Part shown: positions 8,620 to 17,341 of the stretch, one piece after another
Position numbering within the stretch: the first letter of the stretch is position 1
Layout: every line of letters begins with the position of its first letter
Source: Neobacillus mesonae
Lineage (GTDB): Bacteria; Bacillota; Bacilli; Paenibacillales; Paenibacillaceae
Assembly (NCBI GenBank): GCA_023715865.1
Contig: JAMBOW010000001.1
Location: 1,860,001-1,924,000 of the forward strand
DNA length: 64,000 bases
Reading direction: 5' to 3'
The notes under the pieces: generated by a model
The model's input: only the letters and a program-made list of their open reading frames with translations
Database searches by the model: none
Told to the model about the DNA's origin: nothing
Position numbers and translations under genes: made by a program

Positions 8620-8838
8620 TTGGAATGAAATAAACTAAAAATATAAATTTACAGGATGTATAAACTGGGGAGCAGACGGTCATGCTGTAACTATCGGCAT
8701 CAAAAGTGCCGTAGACAACCGCGGAGAAGACTTACGTTTCCCCATAAGCTCTTCGTCCGGTTTCTCCTCTCCCATGATTGGGCGTCTCGAAAGAGGCGCC
8801 CTAATAAAAGCCTGCCAGGATTTCCTGGCAGGCTTTTA
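8620..8838 (+). ncRNA. Possible structured small RNA between rsmD and a small membrane protein
   Basis: No credible coding frame fills this 360-base gap. On the plus strand TTGGAA (8620-8625) and TATAAA (8642-8647), 16 bases apart, could start a transcript near 8654. It would contain a hairpin with CGGCA/TGCCG stem (8695-8711), a CTTA-containing hairpin (8726-8756), a nine-pair stem with a GAAA tetraloop (8780-8801), and an intrinsic terminator at 8806-8838. The predicted length is about 185 nucleotides. I could not match it to a known riboswitch or 6S-type RNA. This is inferred from elements only. Confidence 0.4.
8806..8838. terminator. Strong bidirectional terminator
   Basis: AAAAGCCTGCCAGGA (8806-8820) pairs with TCCTGGCAGGCTTTT (8823-8837), giving a long GC-rich stem flanked by A and T runs. 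It can end the possible plus-strand RNA and the minus-strand operon ending at 8905. Confidence 0.85.
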
Positions 8839-8904
8839 TTAATCCTATCTTAATCTTATCTGAATAGTAAATTCCGGATCACTGCTTAACCTTCCTGAAG
8901 TAAA

Positions 8905-9099
8905 TTAGAAGATACGAGATATAAGAATAATCCCTCCAATAACCGCAATAAGAATAAGCAGATTGGAAATTTCGCGCCATAGCGAGGAGTAGCCTCTCTC
9001 ACGCAGTTCCTGCTGCTTGATCTCCATGTTGGCTTTTGCAGCATACGGATCGGCCTGATTAGAAAAAGACATGTTCTGTTCCTGAATCGGATCGTTCAT
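8905..9099 (-). CDS. Small tail-anchored membrane protein, function unknown
   Basis: A 64-residue protein with a polar N-terminal half (including MEIKQQELRERGY, likely helical) and one hydrophobic segment at the C-terminus (ISNLLILIAVIGGIILI), suggesting a single membrane anchor. The start has a very good GGAGGTGG site, which is the main support for expression. It lies 65 bases after the SMP-30 gene on the same strand and before a strong terminator, so it may be the last gene of that transcript. I do not recognise a family. Confidence 0.72.
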   Translation of the reverse strand: MNDPIQEQNMSFSNQADPYAAKANMEIKQQELRERGYSSLWREISNLLILIAVIGGIILISRIF

Positions 9100-9164
9100 A
9101 CAGCTCCACCTCCATCCATTTAAGATGCATATTAATGAATACGTCCTTAAAATGGAAAAGGATT

Positions 9165-10046
9165 CTATTTACTATCTTTGTATCGATAAGTTGGCTGTCC
9201 TTTCACACCGGGCCTTACACGGAATAATCCTCCTGCATGCGGAGTTGCTGCCAGCTTGTCTTCACTAAGCCCATTGCGGGCTGTTGTTATATACAATTCT
9301 CCAAGATCTTCGCCGCCAAAGCAGCAGGAAGTGACTTGCTCAGCCGGTACTTTAATGCTCTCCAGCTGCTCGCCTGTATGGGGATTCCAGCGGGAGACCT
9401 GTGAACCACCATAATGGGCCACCCATACCATACCTTCAGCATCGACCGTCATCCCATCTGGAAATCCGGTGCCTTCGGGTAAGGAAAATATCGTTCTCCG
9501 GTTCGATAATTCCGCTGTATCGGCATTGAAATCGAATTGATCTACATTGCCTGTCGGTGTATCAATATAGTACATCAGCTTGTTATCAGGACTAAAGCCG
9601 AGACCGTTGGACAGGGATACCCCCTTCAGCACGGTTTTGATCTGGCCTTCATTTGTCAGGCAGTACAATGATCCCTGATTCTTCTTGTCAGACAAACTCA
9701 TAGTCCCTGCCCAAAAGCGGCCTTCGGGATCGCATTTTCCGTCATTAAACCGGTTATCGTCTCTATCGCTTTCCGGATTTCCAATAAGCGTAAGACTTCC
9801 CGTGGCCAGATCATAAATATGGAATCCCTTTTTAAGGGCAACGATAACACGATTGTCTTCAAACGGCACAACAGCGCCGATCTGCTGTCCTACCTCATAC
9901 ATCGTATCCTGCCCTGTATCCGGTTTGTAGGAATGCAGCTTATGGCCTTCAATATCGACCCAGAATAAGCGCTTTTCTTCTGCATCCCAGCTCGGGCCCT
10001 CCCCTAAGGTTGCTTTTGCGTCTATAACAAGTTCAAGCTCTGCCAT
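9165..10046 (-). CDS. SMP-30/gluconolactonase/LRE family protein
   Basis: This is a six-bladed beta-propeller hydrolase that typically opens sugar lactones with a divalent metal. Expected metal ligands are visible: Glu16 in LGEGPSW, Asn101 in NRFNDGKCDPEGRFW, Asn147 in LSNGLGFSPD and Asp197 in GFPDGMTVD. Length (293) is normal and no signal peptide is present, so it should be cytoplasmic. The start has AAAGGAGAG. It is 12 bases after an SGNH hydrolase gene, so the two are one operon, in a locus of sugar-degrading enzymes. The exact lactone cannot be told from sequence. Confidence 0.9.
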   Translation of the reverse strand: MAELELVIDAKATLGEGPSWDAEEKRLFWVDIEGHKLHSYKPDTGQDTMYEVGQQIGAVVPFEDNRVIVALKKGFHIYDLATGSLTLIGNPESDRDDNRFNDGKCDPEGRFWAGTMSLSDKKNQGSLYCLTNEGQIKTVLKGVSLSNGLGFSPDNKLMYYIDTPTGNVDQFDFNADTAELSNRRTIFSLPEGTGFPDGMTVDAEGMVWVAHYGGSQVSRWNPHTGEQLESIKVPAEQVTSCCFGGEDLGELYITTARNGLSEDKLAATPHAGGLFRVRPGVKGQPTYRYKDSK

Positions 10047-10058
10047 CCAATCTCTCCT

Positions 10059-10709
10059 TTACTTATTCCAGTCAAATTGAATTCCGTTAAGAAAAGCACG
10101 TGCGAGCACCATATGTCCCGTATGGTTCGGATGAACGCGATCCCAAGCAATAGCACCAGGATAAACCTGCTCCCAGATTGGAGCAAAAGCAGCCTGTGTA
10201 TCGACAAAGAGGGCATCGTATTCTTCTGCTGTTCTCTTCACAGCAGCCCCGTACAAATCCATCGTCGAACGCATAGGGTCCTCCACGCTTGGCTCCATAT
10301 AATAAGGTGTCATTAAAATAAGACCTTTCACTTTAGGCCGAACGGAAGCTACAAGCTCACGCAGCGTCGCTTCGTATTCATCAAGGAACACATGAAGTTC
10401 TTTGCGCTGCGGGCTGTCGAACTGACGCCATACATCGTTGATGCCGATCATCACGGAAAGCCAATCCGGCTGTAGATTCAGCACATCTTCCTGCCAGCGA
10501 TTTTTCAAATCCCTGACGTTGTTCCCGCTCGTTCCTACATTAAATACACGGATGCCCAGCTCTGGATACACACTTTGAAGCAAAGCATCAACATTATATA
10601 CATACCCATTACCGAGTCCCATGCTTCCTTCCCCTGCAGGACGTGCTCTTCCACAGTCAGTTACCGAATCCCCTATAAAAACCAATCGATCATTTTGGCT
10701 AAGCTTCAC
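10059..10709 (-). CDS. SGNH/GDSL hydrolase (possible carbohydrate esterase)
   Basis: A 216-residue SGNH hydrolase. Block I is FIGDSVTDCGR with the nucleophile Ser, block II is NVGTSGNNVRDL, block III is IGINDVWRQ, and block V is DRVHPNHTGH with the catalytic Asp and His. It lacks a signal peptide, so it likely removes acetyl or other ester groups from imported oligosaccharides in the cytoplasm (inference from neighbours). I chose GTG at 10709, nine bases after GGGAG, giving the family opening KLSQNDRLVFIGDS; ATG codons at 10715 and 10718 are alternatives. It is translated just ahead of the SMP-30 gene. Confidence 0.9.
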   Translation of the reverse strand: MKLSQNDRLVFIGDSVTDCGRARPAGEGSMGLGNGYVYNVDALLQSVYPELGIRVFNVGTSGNNVRDLKNRWQEDVLNLQPDWLSVMIGINDVWRQFDSPQRKELHVFLDEYEATLRELVASVRPKVKGLILMTPYYMEPSVEDPMRSTMDLYGAAVKRTAEEYDALFVDTQAAFAPIWEQVYPGAIAWDRVHPNHTGHMVLARAFLNGIQFDWNK

Positions 10710-10846
10710 GCCCATCATCTCCCTATCATCTATAAGGTAAATCTGAAATTCATGAATCATTATGATATGTAACTAGCACTAGCTGACATCCTCCGAAGCA
10801 TTAGAGACTTATAAGCTAGCCTTTGCAATTATAAGAATAAACTCGA

Positions 10847-11635
10847 TTACCAGCCCTGCTCTTTCAGCCAAGAAATGCACAGATCCTTCCATCGGCCTGT
10901 CGTGTCCGCAAGTTCGTCAGCAAGTCCAATACCATGCCGTCCTGCTTCAAATACATGCAGCTCATGAGGTACGCCCGCTTTGGTTAAGGATAAAGCCATC
11001 TCCAGACTGTTTTGCACGGGAACAGCCCCATCCTCATAGGTATGCCATATGAAGGCTGGCGGGGTCTCGCTTGTAACCTGACGCTCTGCGCTGTATTGCA
11101 GCACTAACTGCTCATCTGGAAGATCACCGAGCAGCGCTTCTTTAGAACCTTGGTGACCGTAATCCTCCATCGTAATGACTGGATAGCACAGTACGATGCG
11201 GTCAGGTCTCGAGCTAACTCGCTCGACAGAGTCCTCACTTACAGGATTTCCCGGTACCCAGGATGTACCCGCGCTTGCAGTCAAGTGACCACCGGCGGAA
11301 AATCCCAGCATCGCAATCTTATCCGGGTGGATTCCGTATTGATCGGCATTTGCTCTAACGTATTGGATCGCTCTTCTTGCATCAGACAGCGGTGCCGGCT
11401 GACTATGGGGAGCAATCCGGTACTTCAGCACAAAGGCCGAAATTCCAGCTTCATTAAGCCACTCCGCAACCGGTTTGCCTTCATGATCTGCCAGATGACG
11501 ATATCCTCCGCCAGGGCATACAATAACGCAGCTGTCAGCTCCTTCAGCCAAATATGGCGTTAGTGTGGGAAGATCCTGTTCATGACCGGCAGCAGCAAAT
11601 GGCGGCTCGCCTGGCCATATATTCATAGATTGCAT
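10847..11635 (-). CDS. Alpha/beta hydrolase, acetylesterase/BD-FAE-like
   Basis: The 262-residue alpha/beta hydrolase has an oxyanion CPGGGYRHLA motif, a nucleophile elbow GFSAGGH, an acidic residue in HTYEDGAVP and the catalytic His in RHGIG. This pattern is common in cytoplasmic acetyl-xylan or feruloyl-type esterases of sugar loci. The start at 11635 has AGGAGG seven bases upstream; an ATG at 11641 falls within that site. It is followed at 137 bases by the SGNH and SMP-30 genes and preceded by an AraC gene on the same strand. A near-cre sequence lies about 50 bases upstream. Confidence 0.87.
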   Translation of the reverse strand: MQSMNIWPGEPPFAAAGHEQDLPTLTPYLAEGADSCVIVCPGGGYRHLADHEGKPVAEWLNEAGISAFVLKYRIAPHSQPAPLSDARRAIQYVRANADQYGIHPDKIAMLGFSAGGHLTASAGTSWVPGNPVSEDSVERVSSRPDRIVLCYPVITMEDYGHQGSKEALLGDLPDEQLVLQYSAERQVTSETPPAFIWHTYEDGAVPVQNSLEMALSLTKAGVPHELHVFEAGRHGIGLADELADTTGRWKDLCISWLKEQGW

Positions 11636-11686
11636 AACCATTCCTCCTAGCTCGCGATAAATATCATTTTTTCTACATCATGCTAC

Positions 11687-11702
11687 ATAAAATCGTTTTC
11701 AT
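11687..11702 (-). promoter_or_regulatory. Near-consensus cre (CcpA) site
   Basis: Minus strand ATGAAAACGATTTTAT agrees with WTGNNARCGNWWWCAW at all but one position (T instead of C near the end). It lies just upstream of the alpha/beta hydrolase gene. One mismatch in an AT-rich gap makes this moderate evidence only. Confidence 0.4.
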
Positions 11703-11743
11703 CAATCCCTATTTTAGAGGCAGCTCAAAAGGCTGCCCCCCCA

Positions 11744-12577
11744 TTAATAGAGAGTTCGGAAATGCTCCGGTGTAATACCTTCTATTTTCCGAAACGTCGC
11801 TACAAAATGGCTGGCATCCCGAAAGCCGACTCGGTGAGCAGTTTCTTTGACGGTAACACGCGGTTCAGAGGTCATAATCTCCTTCGCTTTACGAATTCTC
11901 TTCAATATAAAGTAGCTGTACGCCGTAATTCCGAAGGACTGCTTAAATATCATGTTCAGATATCTTGGACTGACGGACAACACTTCCGCCATTTCCGTTA
12001 ACCCTACACCGGGATCGTTAATTTTCTCTTCCATAAAATCAAGCAAGGGTGCCAATCGATTCAAAGCATAGGACAGAGAAGGGGTATTGCCTGTTGTACC
12101 ATGCTTTTTAAGCAGCAGCATAAACCGATATAAATCACCGGATGCATCAAGGCCGGTCAAATCAAAGTCACTGCTGGTGGAGTCGAGAACACGCTTCCCA
12201 TATTGCTGTAGCTCTGAATGAATATCCCATTGATAATAGGCAGACTCATTTAAGTCCAGTGCTGATAAGATTGCTGACGCCTGCGGCCCGCTAAATGTAA
12301 TATATATCGTGGACCACCCTTCTCCCCTTCCGTCATATTCATGCGGTACGTTAGGTGCCAGTAATACGCCTGCGCCCGGCGCAAGCGGATAGGACCTGCC
12401 TTCAAAAGTAAATCTTCCTTCACCATCTACTGTCTGCAGCCAGTGATAGCAGGGATAACCGGCCGGCCTGGTGATGGGTTCCTGACTTTTGTTCTCGCCT
12501 ATACTCTCAATAAAGAGGGGAAGCGGGTGATCTTTACCTGTCATAAAAAATCGCTGATGGTCCTTGCTGAGCCACAT
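11744..12577 (-). CDS. AraC-family transcriptional regulator (cupin plus double HTH)
   Basis: A 277-residue regulator with an N-terminal cupin-like sugar-sensing domain (PAGYPCYHWLQTVDGEG then LAPGAGVLLAPNVPHEY) and a C-terminal AraC domain of two helix-turn-helices (about 180-277, ending RKIEGITPEHFRTLY). It is divergent from the GH42 beta-galactosidase at 12691, with 113 bases between, so it most likely controls that gene, and perhaps the esterase operon downstream on its own strand. The start has a modest GTAGGATT site. Confidence 0.9.
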   Translation of the reverse strand: MWLSKDHQRFFMTGKDHPLPLFIESIGENKSQEPITRPAGYPCYHWLQTVDGEGRFTFEGRSYPLAPGAGVLLAPNVPHEYDGRGEGWSTIYITFSGPQASAILSALDLNESAYYQWDIHSELQQYGKRVLDSTSSDFDLTGLDASGDLYRFMLLLKKHGTTGNTPSLSYALNRLAPLLDFMEEKINDPGVGLTEMAEVLSVSPRYLNMIFKQSFGITAYSYFILKRIRKAKEIMTSEPRVTVKETAHRVGFRDASHFVATFRKIEGITPEHFRTLY

Positions 12578-12690
12578 AATCCTACATCATCTACTTCCGT
12601 ATTTTTATATCATCCATTACAATTCTTATATTTTAAAAATATAGTTCATGATATATGATTGAATTATTCTTATACAAGAGGTGATTTCAC

Positions 12691-14718
12691 TTGATTAGCA
12701 CGAAACTTCCTAAGATGTTCTACGGCGGTGACTATAATCCCGAGCAATGGGATCAGGCAACGCATCAAGAAGACCTGCGCATGTTCAAACTTGCCGGCAT
12801 CGACATCGCAACAATCAACGTTTTTTCCTGGGCAAAAAATCAACCTGACGAGATCACATATAACTTTAATTGGTTAGATGAGCTGATTGACAGTCTTTAT
12901 GAAAGCGGTGTCTATGTTTGTCTTGCAACAAGCACTGGAGCGCATCCTGCATGGATGGCGACAAAATATCCAGATGTGCTTCGTGTAGACAAGGATGGAC
13001 GCAAGCGCAAATTTGGCGGACGCCACAACTCCTGCCCGAACAGCCCTACATACCGTCTCTACTCCGAGCGAATTGCGGACAAGCTGGCTGAACGCTATAA
13101 GGATCACCCTGCCGTGCTTGTATGGCATGTATCCAACGAATACGGAGGCGACTGCTACTGTGAGAATTGTGAGCGCGCTTTCCGTGTATGGCTTAAAGAG
13201 AAATACCAAACCCTTGACAACCTGAACAGAGCCTGGAATACAGCCTTCTGGGGCCACACGTTCTATGACTGGGATGAGATTGTTCTGCCAAGCAACCTGA
13301 GTGAGGAATGGGGAGATCGCCACACGAACTTCCAAGGAATTTCTCTAGACTACTCCAGATTCAACTCTGACAGCATCTTGGACTGCTATAAATTAGAGTA
13401 TAACGCGATTAAAAAGCATGTTCCTGAATCCGTTGTGACAACGAATCTAATGGGCTTCTTCAAGCAGCTTGATTACTTTAAATGGGCTAAGTATATGGAC
13501 ATTATTTCGTGGGACAGCTACCCAAGCTTGACGACACCGCCGAGCGAAACAGCTATGGCTAATGACTTGATGCGCGGATTAAAGGACGGTATGCCATTCA
13601 TGCTGATGGAACAAACGCCAGCCCAGCAAAATTGGCAGCCGTACAACTCGCTCAAGCGTCCTGGTGTTATGCGCCTGCAAAGCTATCAAACGGTAGCTCA
13701 CGGTGCTGATACGATCATGTTCTTCCAGCTGCGCCGTTCGATCGGGGCGTGCGAGAAATACCATGGAGCTGTTATTGAGCACGTTGGACATGAAAATACA
13801 CGCGTATTTCGTGAAGTAACTCAGCTGGGTCAAGAGCTTCAGCGTATTGGAGACCGTACCCTTGACTCACGGGCAGATTCCAAAGTGGCGATTGTGTTCG
13901 ATTGGGATAACTGGTGGGCCATTGAAAAATCAAGCGGTCCGACTATCGCACTGAACTACGTCCAGCAAGTTCACAAATACTACGCAGCCTTCTACAACCG
14001 CAATGTTCAGGTAGATATGGTCAGTGTGGATACTGATCTTAGCACGTACGACCTTGTTGTTGCTCCGGTTCTGTATATGGTTAAACCGGGCTTTGCCGAA
14101 AAACTGGAGGCTTTTGTGGAGAACGGCGGAACGTTCCTGACTACATTCTTCAGCGGCATTGTTAACGAGAACGATCTGGTAACCGTAGGCGGTTACCCAG
14201 GAGAGCTTCGGAAGATGCTCGGTGTTTGGGTCGAGGAAATCGATGCCTTGTTCCCAGATCAGAAGAACAATATCGTTCTTAAAGACAATTACGGCAAACT
14301 TTCAGGAAGCTACGAATGCGGAATGCTGTGCGATCTTCTCCATACAGAGGGCGCAGAGATTATTGCGGAATACGGCGATGACTTCTATAAAGGCATGCCG
14401 GCGGTTACACGCAATACATTCGGTAAAGGCGAAGCCTATTACGTAGCGACAGATCCAGAGCAAAGCTTCCTGGACGAGCTGATGGAGAAGATTACGACCG
14501 ATAAGGGCATCGAGCCAAATCTGGCTGCCCCTGCAGGCGTCGAAGTCAGCCGCCGCGTTAAAGACGGGGTCTCCTACCTATTCGTACTCAACCATAACGT
14601 GGAGGCCGTCTCCTATGATTTGGGCGAATTAGAGGCAGAGGACTTAATCAGCGGCAGTAAGCTCACCGGCTCCGTTCAAATCGAAGGCCGCGATGTTCAA
14701 ATTCTTGAGGTAAAATAA
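12691..14718 (+). CDS. GH42 beta-galactosidase
   Basis: This 675-residue GH42 enzyme cleaves terminal beta-galactose residues, here probably from imported galacto-oligosaccharides, since no signal peptide is present. It opens with YGGDYNPEQW, has the acid/base Glu150 in WHVSNEYGGDC and the nucleophile Glu307 in LMEQTPAQQNW. Cys115, Cys155, Cys157 and Cys160 form the structural zinc site typical of many GH42 enzymes. The trimerisation domain follows (about 390-600). The start is TTG at 12691 behind GAGGTG. It is divergent from an AraC gene. A second GH42 gene lies at 56451-58547 in a different setting. Confidence 0.95.
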   Translation: MISTKLPKMFYGGDYNPEQWDQATHQEDLRMFKLAGIDIATINVFSWAKNQPDEITYNFNWLDELIDSLYESGVYVCLATSTGAHPAWMATKYPDVLRVDKDGRKRKFGGRHNSCPNSPTYRLYSERIADKLAERYKDHPAVLVWHVSNEYGGDCYCENCERAFRVWLKEKYQTLDNLNRAWNTAFWGHTFYDWDEIVLPSNLSEEWGDRHTNFQGISLDYSRFNSDSILDCYKLEYNAIKKHVPESVVTTNLMGFFKQLDYFKWAKYMDIISWDSYPSLTTPPSETAMANDLMRGLKDGMPFMLMEQTPAQQNWQPYNSLKRPGVMRLQSYQTVAHGADTIMFFQLRRSIGACEKYHGAVIEHVGHENTRVFREVTQLGQELQRIGDRTLDSRADSKVAIVFDWDNWWAIEKSSGPTIALNYVQQVHKYYAAFYNRNVQVDMVSVDTDLSTYDLVVAPVLYMVKPGFAEKLEAFVENGGTFLTTFFSGIVNENDLVTVGGYPGELRKMLGVWVEEIDALFPDQKNNIVLKDNYGKLSGSYECGMLCDLLHTEGAEIIAEYGDDFYKGMPAVTRNTFGKGEAYYVATDPEQSFLDELMEKITTDKGIEPNLAAPAGVEVSRRVKDGVSYLFVLNHNVEAVSYDLGELEAEDLISGSKLTGSVQIEGRDVQILEVK

Positions 14719-14732
14719 CCGAATTACTTTCA

Positions 14733-14772
14733 ATCCCGTATCCAGATATTAAATGGATGCGGGATATTTTTT
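14733..14772 (+). terminator. Terminator after GH42 gene
   Basis: A 12-pair stem with one G-T pair (14733-14744 with 14754-14765) followed by a T-run. Confidence 0.85.
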
Positions 14773-14859
14773 GTAAAAAACCGGCAGGAAAAGTCCTGAC
14801 TGCGAAGGAATAACCAAGTAATAAAGCAAACTACGCTCTTAACAAGGAGATGATCGGTA

Positions 14860-15768
14860 ATGAGTAAGTATCCCCAGCTTGATCTTTCCCATCCCATCGT
14901 AGAAATGGCAGGCAGCTTCATTTATACGCACGCACGTCTCTTGGATCGTTTAAGGTTTGCGCACCTTACTGGGCAAGGATCGCCTGAAGCCGTCATGAAG
15001 TCGCTTGCGGCCTATCAGAACAAAGACGGAGGCTTTGGTCACGCACTTGAGCCTGATATTCGGAGTCCTTACAGTCAGCCACAAGGTGCCGAGTTTGCAC
15101 TGCATCTAATGGATGAAGCAGGGATTTTTCCAGAGAGCATCATGACTGGGCTAGGTCAATTTCTCGAGCGGTATTCCAATCCGCAAACAGGCGGATGGCC
15201 ATACTCCTTTCGCAGCGTAAATGAGCATCCTCACGCTCCTTGGTGGACAACAGAATCAGACGATGCGGCCTCCATTAATCCGACCGGCACGATTGTATCC
15301 CTGCTGCTTAAATCTAATGACTGGCATCCTTTTCTCAAAGAAAAATGGTTTAACAAAGCCGCTGAGTACACTTGGGATACGCTTGATCGTACCGATTTGA
15401 CTGAATTCCATGACATTATTCAAGGTGTCCATTTCCTTGAACAGCAGAAAGATGATTCGCGGAGCAAAGCTTTGCAAGCCAGAATAGATCAGCAGCTGGC
15501 AAAAGGCGGCGTCATCGAGCTTGACCCGAGAGCTGAGGGGTACGTGCAAAAAGTGCTCGACTGGGCGCCGACCCCAGCCAGCTATGCTGTTCGTTTCATC
15601 CCTGAAAATATCGTCTCCCTGCACCTGGACCATTTGATTTCAGAGCAGCAGGAGGATGGCGGATGGCCCATTTCATGGCCACCACTCAGTTCCGCTGCTG
15701 AGAATGAATGGCGCGGGCATATCACGATTGAACGACTAAAGACACTCGCAAGCTACGGGCGTATATAG
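14860..15768 (+). CDS. Alpha/alpha-toroid (prenyltransferase/squalene-cyclase-like) protein, function unknown
   Basis: The 302-residue protein contains repeated motifs resembling the QW repeats of terpenoid-cyclase and prenyltransferase toroids: AYQNKDGGFGHALEPD near residue 50, NPQTGGWPY near 108 and QQEDGGWPISWPP near 270. It has no signal peptide and no DDxD or DXDD cyclase motif that I can see, so terpene cyclisation is doubtful. The start has AAGGAGATG. It follows the GH42 gene after a terminator, so it is probably transcribed on its own. A role with polysaccharide breakdown (some lyases share this fold) is only a guess. Confidence 0.75.
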   Translation: MSKYPQLDLSHPIVEMAGSFIYTHARLLDRLRFAHLTGQGSPEAVMKSLAAYQNKDGGFGHALEPDIRSPYSQPQGAEFALHLMDEAGIFPESIMTGLGQFLERYSNPQTGGWPYSFRSVNEHPHAPWWTTESDDAASINPTGTIVSLLLKSNDWHPFLKEKWFNKAAEYTWDTLDRTDLTEFHDIIQGVHFLEQQKDDSRSKALQARIDQQLAKGGVIELDPRAEGYVQKVLDWAPTPASYAVRFIPENIVSLHLDHLISEQQEDGGWPISWPPLSSAAENEWRGHITIERLKTLASYGRI

Positions 15769-15778
15769 TAAGTACAGA

Positions 15779-15817
15779 AAAGCCTCCGGAAGAACGCTGT
15801 CCATCCGAAGGCTTTTC
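15779..15817. terminator. Bidirectional terminator between the toroid gene and uxaA
   Basis: AAAAGCCTCCGGA (15779-15791) pairs with TCCGAAGGCTTTT (15805-15817) with one mismatch; A and T runs flank it. Confidence 0.8.
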
Positions 15818-15826
15818 ATTTGATTT

Positions 15827-17341
15827 TTATAAAATGACCCCATCTTTAAATATAGCAATTTCCCGGAAGCCATGCTTTTCACTGTTCGTTTCCGCCCGGC
15901 CCGAAGCGATATCCACCAGCTGACCTAGCAGCTCTAGTGCTGCATCGTCCATGCTTTTTCCTTCGAGCAACTGCCCTGCATTAAAATCAATCCAGTGCTT
16001 CTTTCTGCTGGCAAGGTCGGAATTAGTCGCAATCTTCACGGTAGGAACCGGCCCGCCGAACGGTGTCCCTCTGCCTGTCGTAAACAATACAATATGAGCT
16101 CCTGCTGCTGACAGTGCAGTGACGGAGACTAGATCATTGCCGGGAGCCTCTACAATATTCAGTCCAGGCTTTGTCGTTCTCTTTCCATAAGCGAGGATGT
16201 CTACTACTTCAGAACGCCCGCCTTTTTGGGTACATCCTAGCGATTTCTCCTCCAGCGTTGTAATACCCCCTGCCTTGTTGCCTGGAGACGGGTTTTCATA
16301 AATGTTCTGCCCATGGTTTACGAAGTACTGCTTAAACCCGTTGATCAGATCGACCAGCTCACCATATACCTCTTCAGTTGCAGCACGATTCATAAGGATG
16401 GTCTCCGCCCCGAACATTTCTGGAACCTCAGTTAGAATGGCCGTGCCTCCAGCTGCGACAAGAAGATCGGATACGGCTCCTACGAGCGGATTAGCTGTAA
16501 TTCCGGAGAAACCATCCGAGCCGCCGCATTTAAGGCCGATCTTCAGCTTCGATACAGGCAGCGGCTCACGCTTTACAAGCTCAGCCTGCTCCACCAGCTC
16601 CTCCATGAGCCTCATTCCTTCACTCAGCTCATCATCTGTTTCCTGAGCCTTAAGAAAGCGTACCTTATTCTGATATTCTGCAGGAATAAACGTCTTGAAA
16701 TCGTCCACCTGGTTGTTTTCGCATCCTAGTCCAATGACAAGCACTCCCCCGGCATTCGGATGAACAACCAAAGAGGCCAAGAGCTGCTGCGTATACTTCA
16801 GATCATCACCAAGCTGGGAACAGCCGAAGGGATGAGGAAAATTATACACTCCGTCTACACGTCCCTTGAACTCTCCTTCACCCATACGAGCCAGAGCTTC
16901 ACACACCTTGTTGATACAGCCAACCGTATTAATAATCCAAATTTCATTTCGAATTCCCGCTTCACCGTTAGGACGCAGATAACCATCAAACGTCAGCAGA
17001 TGAGCAGGCGGTGCAGAAAGCGTTTCGGGTTCTGTCTTCGCATACTCATATTCCAGCAGGCCGGACAGGCCTGTTTGGAGATTATGTGTATGAATCCAGC
17101 TTCCCGGCTGAATTTGTTCTTTTGCAATCCCAATGGAATATCCGTATTTAAGCACATTCTCTCCTGCTTCGATCACTCTGACGGCGACCTTGTGCCCTTT
17201 CGGAACGTCTTCACTCACAGTGATTGCTGTTGAAGGATTCAGCTGAATGACTTCACCCTTTGTATATTCACGAAGCAGAATAATGACATCGTCATTAGGA
17301 CGAATTATCGTGTAATCCTGTGTTCGATGAATTGTGCTCAT
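15827..17341 (-). CDS. uxaA: Altronate dehydratase
   Basis: UxaA converts D-altronate to 2-keto-3-deoxygluconate in galacturonate breakdown. The 504-residue protein has the N-terminal SAF domain (to about residue 95) and the catalytic UxaA domain, with GCSQLGDDL, IGLGCENNQ, KCGGSDGFSG and TTGRGTPFGGPV motifs. The ATG at 17341 overlaps the uxaB stop as ATGA, so translation is coupled; an upstream extension overlapping uxaB is ignored. Length fits full-length altronate dehydratase. Isomerase UxaC is not in the window. Confidence 0.95.
   Translation of the reverse strand: MSTIHRTQDYTIIRPNDDVIILLREYTKGEVIQLNPSTAITVSEDVPKGHKVAVRVIEAGENVLKYGYSIGIAKEQIQPGSWIHTHNLQTGLSGLLEYEYAKTEPETLSAPPAHLLTFDGYLRPNGEAGIRNEIWIINTVGCINKVCEALARMGEGEFKGRVDGVYNFPHPFGCSQLGDDLKYTQQLLASLVVHPNAGGVLVIGLGCENNQVDDFKTFIPAEYQNKVRFLKAQETDDELSEGMRLMEELVEQAELVKREPLPVSKLKIGLKCGGSDGFSGITANPLVGAVSDLLVAAGGTAILTEVPEMFGAETILMNRAATEEVYGELVDLINGFKQYFVNHGQNIYENPSPGNKAGGITTLEEKSLGCTQKGGRSEVVDILAYGKRTTKPGLNIVEAPGNDLVSVTALSAAGAHIVLFTTGRGTPFGGPVPTVKIATNSDLASRKKHWIDFNAGQLLEGKSMDDAALELLGQLVDIASGRAETNSEKHGFREIAIFKDGVIL

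Noticed and set aside
8656..8853. Plus-strand 65-residue frame in the rsmD upstream gap
   Set aside because: It has no usable ribosome site, an odd basic composition, and it runs through the strong terminator.
11715..11735. GGCAGC/GCTGCC hairpin as terminator of the AraC gene
   Set aside because: The stem is six pairs and is not followed by a T-run on the minus strand, so I did not annotate it.
16760..17233. 157-residue plus-strand frame inside uxaA
   Set aside because: It is antisense to a well-supported gene, with no ribosome site or protein family features.
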